The notes beneath the pieces were generated by a model, which saw only the letters and a program-made list of their open reading frames with translations, ran no database searches and had not been told where the DNA came from. From PKWO01 sp036561005 (lineage in GTDB: Bacteria > Pseudomonadota > Gammaproteobacteria > Burkholderiales > Burkholderiaceae_D), in contig DATBQE010000229.1 in assembly GCA_036561005.1 (NCBI GenBank), forward strand, positions 1-64,000: 64,000 nt of DNA, in the 5' to 3' direction. The position numbers and the translations under genes are program-made. The stretch's first letter is position 1. Each line of letters starts with the position of its first letter. Below, piece by piece: positions 10,475 to 19,024 of the stretch.

Positions 10475-10506
10475 GTAGGCTGACCAGGCACAAGCTGGCA
10501 GCCTAC
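10475..10506. terminator. Hairpin between convergent genes
   Basis: GTAGGCTG-A-CCAG pairs with CTGG-CAGCCTAC around a 7-nt loop, giving a 12-bp stem with one bulge. It sits where the TonB-C gene (+) and the DoxX-like gene (-) converge, and it overlaps the last codons of the latter. No strong U-run is present, so intrinsic termination is uncertain. Confidence 0.45.
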
Positions 10507-10898
10507 CTGCGCAGCAAGGTCCATGCTTGCGTCGACCACCAGATCAGCGCCAGCAACAATACCTGCAATATCAGGCGCAACGCCAACAGGATTTGCGGAA
10601 TCTCGGGAAACAAACCGGCGTGCCGCCACATGTAAACATTTGCCGGCGTCACGACAATCACGAGCAGGAACAGGCCGAGTCCGGCTGCCCTGCGCAAGGG
10701 GCCATGCAGTAATGCAGCGGCGCCGAGCAATTCAAAGAAGCCGCTGATATATACCGCCTCCATGCGCAAGGGAAGATCGGGCGGCACAATCTTGAGAAAG
10801 AAGTCGGGCAACACGAAGTGCGCAACACCGCCGATGGCAAACCAAAGGAAGACGAAAGCCAGGGCAATGTTCCTCAAACTGGCGCGTCCTGGCGACAC
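10503..10898 (-). CDS. DoxX-like small integral membrane protein
   Basis: A 131-aa protein with four hydrophobic segments (about residues 9-28, 48-66, 71-88, 104-122). The motif WFAIGGVAHFVLPDFF near the first helix and VTPANVYMWRH before the last match DoxX-type membrane proteins of unknown biochemical role, often linked to quinone or oxidative-stress functions. The gene follows the PilT-like gene by only 4 bp on the same strand, so the two are probably co-transcribed. No functional link between them is evident. Confidence 0.75.
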   Translation of the reverse strand: MSPGRASLRNIALAFVFLWFAIGGVAHFVLPDFFLKIVPPDLPLRMEAVYISGFFELLGAAALLHGPLRRAAGLGLFLLVIVVTPANVYMWRHAGLFPEIPQILLALRLILQVLLLALIWWSTQAWTLLRR

Positions 10899-10902
10899 TG
10901 TG

Positions 10903-12036
10903 CTACTTCACCATGTCCAGAAACTTGATGCGATCCGTCGTTGCACGCCGTGCATCGTCGATGCCGACTTTCTTTGCCTTGATCAGCGCGAACAAATCGT
11001 CATTCATGGTATGACATCCGGAATCGGCGATTGCGCCCAGTTTGTCGAGCAAGGGACGGATGCCGCCTGTATCGCCTTTTTCGATCAGTGCCGCAACGTC
11101 GGCTGTGATGGTCAGGCATTCCGTCGCCAGATGGAAGCCGTCTCCCTTGACGGAAGGCAGCAGCGCCTGGCAAATCACGCCGCGCAAGGCAGATGATAGC
11201 GCCTGGGCCTGGGTCTCATTGTTGCCGAGCAGGCGCAGCAGTTTTTGCAAGCCAAGCTCGGTTGAGCGCGCATGCAACGTAGCAAATACGAGCGGGCCGG
11301 ATTCCGCCAGCGCCAGTGCCTCCTGCGCGGTTTGCGCGTCGCGGATTTCGCCGATCAGGATCACGTCAGGACGTTCGCGCAGAGCGTCCAGCGCCCCGAG
11401 GTAGTAGCTGCCGACGTCACCGTCTGCGCCGACTTCGCGCTGGGTGATGATGCACTTGCGTTGCGGGATCAGCGTTTCCACCGGGTCTTCAATGGTGATG
11501 ATATGGCCCGAGCGGTTCTTGTTGATTTCGTCGAGCAGCGATGCGATGGTGGTCGATTTGCCCTGGCAGGTATCGCCGATGATCAACACAAGGCCGTTAT
11601 CGAGCCTGGCAAAAGCCTGTGAATTAGGACGCAAACCGATACGGTTCAGGCTCATCGGCTCGGTCGGGAAGCGCCGGATGACACAACCGAGACGCTTTTT
11701 TCCCTGGAAGGTGAAACAGTTGGCGCGGATGCGGGCGCTATACAAATCCTTGGAGCGGTCGAAGGCGCGATCCTTGATCTTGTCTTCCCAATCGGGCTCT
11801 ATGACTTCGAAAAATTCTTCCAGTTCTTCCAGCGTGATCGGTGTGTCGGATACCGCCACCAGGCGCTTCGGCTGACGCAGCATGATGGGGCTGTTCTGGT
11901 GGATGATGATGTCGGTGAACAGGGTATTGGAGCTCAGCAAATGCACGATTTGTTCAACCAGTGTTCCCAGCACCGGCAAACCGTCGATTTCCTCGGGTGT
12001 CAGGGTCTCGATCAGAGAGTATTGTTGATTTTCCAC
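10903..12036 (-). CDS. PilT/PilU-like secretion ATPase with atypical P-loop
   Basis: A 377-aa type II/IV secretion-family ATPase, closest in layout to the twitching-motility retraction ATPases PilT/PilU. The start is a GTG with AAGGA about 9 nt upstream. Walker A is GDTCQGKST (residues 154-162) instead of the usual GPTGSGKST. It still satisfies GxxxxGK[ST]. The Asp box (TIEDPVE, 181-187), Walker B (VILIGEIRD, 225-233) and His box (FATLHARST, 251-259) are all present. The AIRNLIRE motif of PilT is not recognisable. No pilus genes are nearby. It could be an accessory ATPase or work with pilus genes elsewhere. Confidence 0.85.
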   Translation of the reverse strand: MENQQYSLIETLTPEEIDGLPVLGTLVEQIVHLLSSNTLFTDIIIHQNSPIMLRQPKRLVAVSDTPITLEELEEFFEVIEPDWEDKIKDRAFDRSKDLYSARIRANCFTFQGKKRLGCVIRRFPTEPMSLNRIGLRPNSQAFARLDNGLVLIIGDTCQGKSTTIASLLDEINKNRSGHIITIEDPVETLIPQRKCIITQREVGADGDVGSYYLGALDALRERPDVILIGEIRDAQTAQEALALAESGPLVFATLHARSTELGLQKLLRLLGNNETQAQALSSALRGVICQALLPSVKGDGFHLATECLTITADVAALIEKGDTGGIRPLLDKLGAIADSGCHTMNDDLFALIKAKKVGIDDARRATTDRIKFLDMVK

Positions 12037-12153
12037 TAATTTTCCTTCTTCGTTTACCTGTGAGGATTGTCGAATTGAATGTCACATCTTGCTTTGCGAC
12101 AAATTTACATTAATTTACTGTATAGCCGTACAGTTATCAATGAAATTTTTCGT

Positions 12154-13863
12154 TCAATTGTAAAAAATCGTATTGGAGCCGATCAATTTCTGTCCTTTGA
12201 AGCGAGCGAAATGCGGACTGGCGCGAAAATCCGCCATTTGCCGTTGCATCACAATGACAGCAACTGGATGTTGACTCTCGGCCTGAATAAATTGCGCGTC
12301 ATCAATCAGCAAGTCGTTCGGCTGCAGTTTGTTACCCCAGTACAGGTCATTGCTACGACTGTCGATCACGTTGACCGGATGGCCGAGATAAAACGGCAGG
12401 GACGAGAGTTCTTCGAAATTGCGATAGAGGTAGACCGGCCGGCCCGCCATCTCATGCTGCAAATATTGTGCAAGCGGGCGGTTTGATACCTGCGGCTCAA
12501 TGGCGTTGATCGCGACCAGCAAGGCGGAAGCGCACAGTGCAGCAGGCAGCACATAACTGGTCACGCCCACCCTGCTCTGCCATCCGGCGAGGAAAGCCGC
12601 CAAAAACCCCGACATACTCAGTGCAATGAGCCCGCCTATTACAAACTGCAGCGTTGAAAGGCCGAGAATTGCAGTCTCGGTGCCAAGCCGCGCGCCGTGC
12701 AGCAGCAAATAGCATGCCGCCGCGCCGGCTAGGAGCGCAAGCAAAAGGCCCGGTGCCACGCGCCAGCGCGGCGCAAGAAAGTCGCGCTGCTCCAGGGCCA
12801 ACGCAATTTGCAGCGCCGCAAACGGCATGACGACGACGAGGTAATAGTTTGCCTTTGCGCTCGAGACGGAAAAAAACAGCAAAGGCAGCAGCCACGCAAG
12901 CAGGAGGAAACGCGACAGCGTGCGCGTTTCGTCGCCGCCGGCGTCTTCGGCGTGGCTGGAGCGCCGCTGAATCAGTCCGAGCAGCAGCAAGGACCAGGGG
13001 AACAGGTAAAGCACCATGCGCGGCAGGTAGTACCACCATGGCCCTGCGTAGTAATCGTGCGGTTCGCGCTTGCCGAGAAAGCGCAATACGTGTTCGTTGA
13101 TGAAGTAAAACCAGGGAAATATCGGTTCCACCATGCTGGCAGCGATGTGCCATGGCGCGGCAATGAGCAGAAATATCAGGATTGCATCGGGCCGCAGCCA
13201 GGCGCGGCAGACAGCCATCAGGCCGCCCCGGCCGAGCAGTGTCGGCAGCAGGAAAACGCCTACAACCAAGCCGAACAGCAAAAGCGCGACCACGCCCTTG
13301 GCCATCAAAGCCAGAGCCAACGCCGCGTAAGCCAGGCGCAGCAGCCCCGGCTTTTGTTGCCGGGCGTAGAGGAAGGCGCACATCAGGGCGCCGGTCAGGC
13401 AGGCGGTCAACAACATGTCGAACATCAGCGTGCGCGACATTTGCGCCACCCCCACCCCGCCGACGAACATGAGCGCAGCAAGGCGCCCAGCCTGCGGTCG
13501 CTGCACGCTGCTGCCGAAACGCAAAAGCATGGCCACGCAAGCCAGCGAAGACAGCGCCGGTGCGAGGCGCGCACTCCATTCACTGACACCGAAGATGGAA
13601 AACGATAGCGCCGTCAGCCAATACAGCAGGGGCGGCTTTTCCATATAGGGCAAGCCGTTGAGGTGGGGAATCACCCATAGGCGCCAATCGTGCCCCGCCA
13701 GCATCTCACGCGGTATTTCGGCGTACAGACCTTCGTTGTTATCGAGTATGCCGTAACTGCCCAGTGCGGCAAATATGAAGCCAATTGCCGCAAACCAGAC
13801 CAACCACAGGGGGATGAAGAGTTTTTGTTCGGCTCGATGCGCGAATAGTTGGGTTTGCTTCAC
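12154..13863 (-). CDS. ArnT-like family 39 membrane glycosyltransferase
   Basis: A 569-aa polytopic protein (about a dozen hydrophobic segments) of the ArnT/PMT (GT39) class. These enzymes transfer a sugar from an undecaprenyl-phosphate donor on the periplasmic face. The first periplasmic loop has DNNEGLYAEIPREM, corresponding to the conserved acidic catalytic loop of the family (usually NDEGRYAE), then MEKPPLLYWL. The length fits ArnT. The acceptor (lipid A or another glycan) cannot be decided, and there are no arn operon genes nearby. Its start is only 26 bp from the divergent amidase start. Confidence 0.87.
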   Translation of the reverse strand: MKQTQLFAHRAEQKLFIPLWLVWFAAIGFIFAALGSYGILDNNEGLYAEIPREMLAGHDWRLWVIPHLNGLPYMEKPPLLYWLTALSFSIFGVSEWSARLAPALSSLACVAMLLRFGSSVQRPQAGRLAALMFVGGVGVAQMSRTLMFDMLLTACLTGALMCAFLYARQQKPGLLRLAYAALALALMAKGVVALLLFGLVVGVFLLPTLLGRGGLMAVCRAWLRPDAILIFLLIAAPWHIAASMVEPIFPWFYFINEHVLRFLGKREPHDYYAGPWWYYLPRMVLYLFPWSLLLLGLIQRRSSHAEDAGGDETRTLSRFLLLAWLLPLLFFSVSSAKANYYLVVVMPFAALQIALALEQRDFLAPRWRVAPGLLLALLAGAAACYLLLHGARLGTETAILGLSTLQFVIGGLIALSMSGFLAAFLAGWQSRVGVTSYVLPAALCASALLVAINAIEPQVSNRPLAQYLQHEMAGRPVYLYRNFEELSSLPFYLGHPVNVIDSRSNDLYWGNKLQPNDLLIDDAQFIQAESQHPVAVIVMQRQMADFRASPHFARFKGQKLIGSNTIFYN

Positions 13864-13889
13864 TCGTTATATGATCTCGGTTTGACGTT

Positions 13890-15203
13890 ATGTCCCATGA
13901 CGAGCATTTTCTCATGAACCTCGCGAATTCCAAACCTTGCCGTAGGCAAATCGAGGCCGCCCTCGAAGCCGCGGGCCAAACAACGGCAGTTTTTACGCAC
14001 CAGTACGCGGACGCGGCACGCGCCGCCGCCGATCGTGCCGACGCCATGCGGGCCACCGGTGCCCCTGCGCTGCCGCTGGCAGGTATGTCAGTTTCGATCA
14101 AGGACTTGCTCGATGTGGCGGGCGAAACAACCACAGCCGGATCGACGGTGCTACGCCATGCAGACGCGGCCAAAGTTGATGCCCCCGTCGTGCAACGTTT
14201 GCGCGCGGCGGGTGCGGCCATCATAGGCAAAACCAACATGACCGAATTTGCTTTCTCGGGCATCGGGTTGAATCCGCATTACGGTACACCGGTCAATCCG
14301 GCCGACGCGCAAGTTGCACGCATTCCCGGTGGTTCGTCGTCGGGAGCTGCGGTGTCGGTTGCCCTCGGTATTTGCCGCGCGGCGATAGGCTCCGACACAG
14401 GTGGATCGATCCGGATTCCCGCGGCCTTTTGCGGGCTGACCGGGTTCAAGTCGACAGCGAGGCGTGTGCCGACCGCAGGCGCAATCCCACTCTCGACCAG
14501 CCTCGACACGATTTGCGCGATGTCGCGCACGGTAGACGACTGCATTGCGCTCGACCGTGTGATTGCCGACGATCCATTGACCATCCCGGCATTACCTTTA
14601 ACCGGCTTACGTCTTGCGCTGCCGGCCAACTTCATGCTCGACGATCTCGATGCGCACGTGGCCGCGTCGTTCCATGCCACATTGACAAAATTGTCTGCGG
14701 CCGGTGCGGTCATCATGCACGCAGAATTTGCCCCGCTTGGCGAATTGGCGGCACTCAACAAGTTCCCCGCCGTGGAAGCCTACGCCTGGCATCGCCGTCT
14801 GCTGGCCGAACATGAGAGCGACTATGACCCGCGCGTGGCAAAGCGCATCAAATACGGCGCGACCATGAGTGCGGCCGATTACCTCGATATGCAAAACAAC
14901 CGGCGCGACTGGATTGCCCGAATGGGTCGGTTGCTGGCTCCGTTTGACGCGCTCATTGCTCCTACCGTGCCGATGGTCGCACCGCCGATCGCGGAGCTGG
15001 AAGCATCCGACGAACGATTTTATGCGGCCAACGCCCTCGCCTTGCGCAATACCTCTGCGATCAATTTTCTTGACGGCTGCGCCATTTCCATGCCCTGCCA
15101 TGCCAGGGACAGCCTACCAGTTGGGCTGATGATTGCCGGTGTAGCAATGACCGATGCGAGAATACTTGCCGTCGCGAAAGCCGTTGAGGCTTGTCTGCGG
15201 TGA
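13890..15203 (+). CDS. Amidase (amidase-signature family)
   Basis: A 437-aa amidase-signature enzyme that hydrolyses a C-N amide bond. The Ser-cisSer-Lys triad is visible: Lys in SIKDLLD (about residue 71), cis-Ser in GGSSSG (147-152) and the nucleophilic Ser in GSDTGGSIR. The protein is GatA-like but shorter, and there is no gatC or gatB here, so a stand-alone amidase is more likely than the tRNA amidotransferase. No clear ribosome site precedes the ATG at 13890. The internal ATG at 13914 is an alternative that would widen the very short divergent gap. Confidence 0.88.
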   Translation: MSHDEHFLMNLANSKPCRRQIEAALEAAGQTTAVFTHQYADAARAAADRADAMRATGAPALPLAGMSVSIKDLLDVAGETTTAGSTVLRHADAAKVDAPVVQRLRAAGAAIIGKTNMTEFAFSGIGLNPHYGTPVNPADAQVARIPGGSSSGAAVSVALGICRAAIGSDTGGSIRIPAAFCGLTGFKSTARRVPTAGAIPLSTSLDTICAMSRTVDDCIALDRVIADDPLTIPALPLTGLRLALPANFMLDDLDAHVAASFHATLTKLSAAGAVIMHAEFAPLGELAALNKFPAVEAYAWHRRLLAEHESDYDPRVAKRIKYGATMSAADYLDMQNNRRDWIARMGRLLAPFDALIAPTVPMVAPPIAELEASDERFYAANALALRNTSAINFLDGCAISMPCHARDSLPVGLMIAGVAMTDARILAVAKAVEACLR

Positions 15204-15272
15204 ATTTTCGGGTGATAACACCCAACGCGCGGGCGACGCGATAAAATTGCACCCCATTCATCAGGACACAGT

Positions 15273-15341
15273 AGAACTCATTCCATCAATAGGCACCTGA
15301 TCATTTTTTCGGGGGAACGGTCTATTTATGGAATGAGTTCT
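15273..15341 (+). promoter_or_regulatory. 14-bp perfect inverted repeat upstream of dadA
   Basis: AGAACTCATTCCAT (15273-15286) and its exact reverse complement (15328-15341) flank a 41-base spacer in the 186-base gap before dadA. A TGATCA palindrome occurs inside the spacer (15298-15303) and again at the edge of the right arm (15341-15346). The gap ends about 50 bp before the dadA start. It could be a looped operator pair or an mRNA leader hairpin. No U-run follows, so a plain terminator is less likely. Confidence 0.5.
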
Positions 15342-15389
15342 GATCAATAAGACCGGGTTAAAGACTCGGCGCTACAGGGTAGATAAACA

Positions 15390-16637
15390 ATGCGAGTTGT
15401 CGTCATCGGTGGCGGCGTGATCGGCGTCTCCACCGCGTATTTTCTGGCTGATGCCGGGCATCAGGTGCAAGTCATCGAGCGCCACGGCAATGTGGCGGAA
15501 CAGGCCAGCTTCGGCAACGCAGGCATCGTCGCGCCTGCGTGCGCAACACCATGGGCGATGCCCGGCATGCCGCGCAAATTCTTTTCCGGTCTGATGAAGA
15601 GTGACGCGCCCTTCATGCTCAGGGCGCGACTCGATCCGGCGCTGTGGCGCTGGCTGGGCCGCTGGATTTCAGAATGCGAATTGCAGCGCTTCCGTGTCAA
15701 TCGGCAGCGCATGCAACGCGTGGCACTCTACAGCCGCAATATCTTGCAGCAACTTCGAGAACGCGAACGCCTGGACTACGAACAAACCGCCGGCTACATG
15801 CAATTGTTTCGCAGCGAACGCGACCTGGCGATGGCACGCCCGATTCTCGATTTGATGAACGAATCTGGCCTGGCCCATCAGGCACTCGATGCAGAAGCCG
15901 CCCGCGCGATTGAGCCGGGCCTGGCAGAAAACGCAGCACTCGCCGGCGCCTGGTATTTTGCCGACGATGCCACCGGCAATTGCGCGTTGTTTACCAAGCA
16001 ATTGAAGCAGGCCGCACAGGCCGGCGGCGTGGACTTCCAGTTTGGCTGCACGGTTGCATCGATCAATGCGCACGACAGGCAGGTTGGCATTGAGGTCAAC
16101 GGAGAAATGATCAAGGCCGACGCCGTGGTGGTGGCGGCAGGCGTCGACAGCGCCGCCTTGCTCGCGCCGCTCGGTATCGAGGTCCCGCTCTATCCCGTAA
16201 AAGGATATTCGGCCACGGCGACGATCAAGGACTATGAGCAGGCGCCGCGCTCGGCGGTGTCCGACGAAGCGTACAAGGTCTCCATCGCGCGCATGGGTAG
16301 CCGCGTGCGTCTGGCCGGTCTGGCGGAATTCGGTTCGCAAAACGGCGACTTGCGCGAACGCGCGCTGCGCACCCTGAGCAAGGTCGGCGAAGATTGGTTC
16401 CCCAACGCCGCCAACTACAGTGGCGCGCAATTTTGGTGCGGCACACGTCCCATGCTGCCGGACGGACCGCCACTGCTCGGCGCAACCGCCGCGCGCAATG
16501 TCTATGTCAACATTGGCCACGGCGCAACGGGCTGGACGATGGCGGCCGGTTGCGGTAAATTGGTCGCAGATATCGTCTCCGGACGCGAAACCGACATCGA
16601 TACCGACGGCTTGACCATCGCCCGTTTCCTCTCCTGA
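15390..16637 (+). CDS. dadA: D-amino acid dehydrogenase, FAD-dependent (DadA)
   Basis: A 415-aa flavoprotein that oxidises D-amino acids (typically D-alanine) to 2-oxo acids and passes electrons to the respiratory chain. The N-terminus carries the FAD dinucleotide motif VVVIGGGVIGVSTAYFLA (GxGxxG), with ERHGNVAEQASFGNAG following, as is typical of DadA. The C-terminal GTRPMLPDGPPLLG and NIGHGATGWTMA segments match the family. nnr follows 3 bp downstream, probably in one operon. The alanine racemase of the window (alr, 46 kb) is a separate locus. Confidence 0.93.
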   Translation: MRVVVIGGGVIGVSTAYFLADAGHQVQVIERHGNVAEQASFGNAGIVAPACATPWAMPGMPRKFFSGLMKSDAPFMLRARLDPALWRWLGRWISECELQRFRVNRQRMQRVALYSRNILQQLRERERLDYEQTAGYMQLFRSERDLAMARPILDLMNESGLAHQALDAEAARAIEPGLAENAALAGAWYFADDATGNCALFTKQLKQAAQAGGVDFQFGCTVASINAHDRQVGIEVNGEMIKADAVVVAAGVDSAALLAPLGIEVPLYPVKGYSATATIKDYEQAPRSAVSDEAYKVSIARMGSRVRLAGLAEFGSQNGDLRERALRTLSKVGEDWFPNAANYSGAQFWCGTRPMLPDGPPLLGATAARNVYVNIGHGATGWTMAAGCGKLVADIVSGRETDIDTDGLTIARFLS

Positions 16638-16640
16638 AGA

Positions 16641-18146
16641 ATGTCCATGACTGCACTGTATAGCTTGAACGAAATCCGTGCGGTCGAATCGGCGGCTCAA
16701 GCCGTGCTGCCGCAAGGCACGCTGATGCAGGCGGCAGGCAGTGCCAGCGCGGCCCTTGCCATGTGCCTGCTCACGAAGGACGACGGTCCGCAGCGCATCC
16801 TTGTGCTTGCCGGCCCTGGCAACAATGGCGGCGATGCGCTTGATGCGGCGGCGCGCCTTTCGCATGGCTGTGATGTTGCGATACTTTTGTTTGCCGATCC
16901 GGCGTCCTTGCCGCCAAACGCGCAGCAAGCCTATGAACGGGCCTTGCACAGCAGCGCTGAGTTCCTCGACGCAGCGGAAGCGCCGTCGGCCCTCTTGGGG
17001 GACTGGTCGCTTGTGATTGACGGCTTGTTCGGCATTGGACTATCGCGCCCGATAAGCGGTACGCTACACGATGTGATTGCACAATTGAATCGGCGCAGGT
17101 TATCGGTATTGGCTATCGACATTCCAAGCGGTCTCGATGCCGATACGGGCACGATAGTGGGCGGCAAAAGCGGTATTGCGGTTGCCGCTTCGCAGACCAT
17201 TACTTTCATTGGCGACAAGCCGGGATTGCACACCTGCGACGGCCGCGACTACGCCGGCATGGTGACCGTTGCCACTCTCGACATCGATGCGGCAATGTTT
17301 CCAGTCGCGCGGGCGATGCTCAATTCACCCGCGCTGTTTGGCGAGTCATTACGACCGCGCCGGCAAAATTCACACAAGGGCAGCTATGGCGACGTCGCCA
17401 TTGTGGGCGGTGCGCAAGGCATGACGGGGGCAGCCCTGCTGGCAGGCCGCGCAGCAGCCAAATCGGGCGCCGGACGAACCTTCATCGCTTTTGCCGGAGA
17501 GACACCGGCGCTGGACGCAGAACAACCTGAACTCATGTGTCGTTCGGCGCACGAATTCGATCTCGCCTCGCCGATCCTTGTAGTAGGGACCGGACTTGGC
17601 ATATCGGCGGAGGCAAAGCAATTGCTCACCCGCGCCCTTGCCAGCAAGCATCCGATGGTCATTGATGCCGACGCGCTCAATCTCATCGCGCAAGACCCGT
17701 CCCTGCAAAAAATGTTGACGGAGCGCAGCGCAGCGTCAATATTGACGCCGCATCCGCTGGAAGCGGCGCGCCTGCTGGGGATGACGAGCGCCGAGGTTCA
17801 GGCAGATCGGCCCGCAGCCGCGCGCACCCTGGCGCAGCGTTTTCATGCAATTACGATCGTCAAGGGCTCAGGTAGCATCATCGCCGAACCGCAGGGCACA
17901 ATTGTCGTCAATCCAACCGGCAATCCCGGCCTCGCAACTGCAGGTAGCGGCGATGTGCTGGCTGGTGTTTGCGGCGCCCTTCTGGCACAAGGTTGGCCGG
18001 CGTGGGAAGCGGCTCTCGGCGCCGTCTGGCTGCATGGCAGCGCCGCCGATGAACTGGTCAGGCAAGGCATCGGCCCCATCGGGTTGACTGCAGGCGAATT
18101 GATCGCCCCGATACGCAACTTGATCAACCGACTGGCGTCCCAATAA
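16641..18146 (+). CDS. nnr: Bifunctional NAD(P)HX epimerase/dehydratase
   Basis: A 501-aa fused enzyme that repairs hydrated NADH/NADPH. The N-terminal YjeF-type epimerase half (about 1-215) has GPGNNGGDALDAAARL and VIDGLFGIGLSRP. The C-terminal ribokinase-like ADP-dependent dehydratase half (about 235-495) has KGSYGDVAIVGG, DADALN and the GSGDVLAG catalytic loop. The length equals that of E. coli YjeF/Nnr. It starts 3 bp after dadA. A rho-independent-type hairpin follows its stop. Confidence 0.95.
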   Translation: MSMTALYSLNEIRAVESAAQAVLPQGTLMQAAGSASAALAMCLLTKDDGPQRILVLAGPGNNGGDALDAAARLSHGCDVAILLFADPASLPPNAQQAYERALHSSAEFLDAAEAPSALLGDWSLVIDGLFGIGLSRPISGTLHDVIAQLNRRRLSVLAIDIPSGLDADTGTIVGGKSGIAVAASQTITFIGDKPGLHTCDGRDYAGMVTVATLDIDAAMFPVARAMLNSPALFGESLRPRRQNSHKGSYGDVAIVGGAQGMTGAALLAGRAAAKSGAGRTFIAFAGETPALDAEQPELMCRSAHEFDLASPILVVGTGLGISAEAKQLLTRALASKHPMVIDADALNLIAQDPSLQKMLTERSAASILTPHPLEAARLLGMTSAEVQADRPAAARTLAQRFHAITIVKGSGSIIAEPQGTIVVNPTGNPGLATAGSGDVLAGVCGALLAQGWPAWEAALGAVWLHGSAADELVRQGIGPIGLTAGELIAPIRNLINRLASQ

Positions 18147-18163
18147 CGAAGATCGAATCGTAA

Positions 18164-18197
18164 AAAAGCCGGCATGCAGTCTTGCAAACCGGCTTTT
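18164..18197. terminator. Bidirectional terminator between nnr and PEP-CTERM gene
   Basis: AAAAGCCGG (18164-18172) pairs with CCGGCTTTT (18189-18197) around a 16-nt loop. A-rich and T-rich flanks on the two sides allow termination of both convergent genes. Confidence 0.8.
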
Positions 18198-18220
18198 CAG
18201 CCCGAACTTCCGAAGCGATT

Positions 18221-18886
18221 TTACCCCTGCTTGCGGCGGCGTATCGTGAAGGCCAACATGCCCAGGCCGCCGAGCAACATCGCCATGCTGGCTGGTTCCG
18301 GCACGCTGGGGACGGCTGTGACAACGACATCATCGAGGTATGAGCCATAGCTCGGCGCACTGGTCGGGCCCAAGGACTTGAAGCTCAAGGTGGTTTTACC
18401 GGCGGTTGCGATCAGATTGTCGAAGCTCAAGTCGATCCAGCCGCTATTCGGCTTGGCAGAAACCGTGCCGATATCGACGCCATTCCAGTAGACCGCCATC
18501 TTGCTCGGCGCGCCGCCGGGTGTGTCGGAACGTCCGGAAAAATCGAAGCTCAACTCATAGGTCGTGCCCTTGATTGTATTAAGCACTTGCGACACGGTGG
18601 TCAATTTGGTCGAATTCAGTTCAAGGTATTGGTTGCCGGCGTCAGTCGGATTGAATACGCCCCAGCCGCCCGCATTGCTGCCTTTCTGGATTTCGAATTC
18701 GCCGGTGGAAGTCCAACCGGTTACTGAACTCAGGTAGGTCCACGGTACATTACCGATGTTGTTGGCTTCAAAGCTGCCGTTGGTGACGATATTGGTCGCG
18801 GCCACAGCGCTCGAAGCCGAGCATACAAGACCGAGCAGGACCGCGCAAACGGCACTCAATTTGACGCTACGAATTGAATATTGCAT
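18221..18886 (-). CDS. PEP-CTERM sorting-domain exported protein
   Basis: A 221-aa secreted protein. Residues 1-29 are a Sec signal peptide. The middle is a beta-rich DUF642/carbohydrate-binding-like domain (NIVTNGSFEANN, GNQYLELNS, YELSFDFSGRSD). The C-terminus is a textbook PEP-CTERM signal: VPEPASMAMLLGG, a transmembrane helix and an RRRKQG tail. The exosortase/archaeosortase-like system recognises this, usually together with exopolysaccharide production. No exosortase gene is in the window. Its function is probably extracellular matrix or polysaccharide binding. Confidence 0.9.
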   Translation of the reverse strand: MQYSIRSVKLSAVCAVLLGLVCSASSAVAATNIVTNGSFEANNIGNVPWTYLSSVTGWTSTGEFEIQKGSNAGGWGVFNPTDAGNQYLELNSTKLTTVSQVLNTIKGTTYELSFDFSGRSDTPGGAPSKMAVYWNGVDIGTVSAKPNSGWIDLSFDNLIATAGKTTLSFKSLGPTSAPSYGSYLDDVVVTAVPSVPEPASMAMLLGGLGMLAFTIRRRKQG

Positions 18887-19024
18887 GACTAATTCCCTGG
18901 GTATTGTGAGTATCTGGTGTTTTTATAATTGTTTATATTATGTCTACACTCTAGCATACAAAAAGTGACAGGAAAATAACAAATCCCGGCAAAATGATGC
19001 AATGCGACGCGATTTAACAATATT

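Noticed and set aside
12808..13608. 266-codon plus-strand frame
   Set aside because: Antisense to the glycosyltransferase; extremely Gln/Arg-rich.
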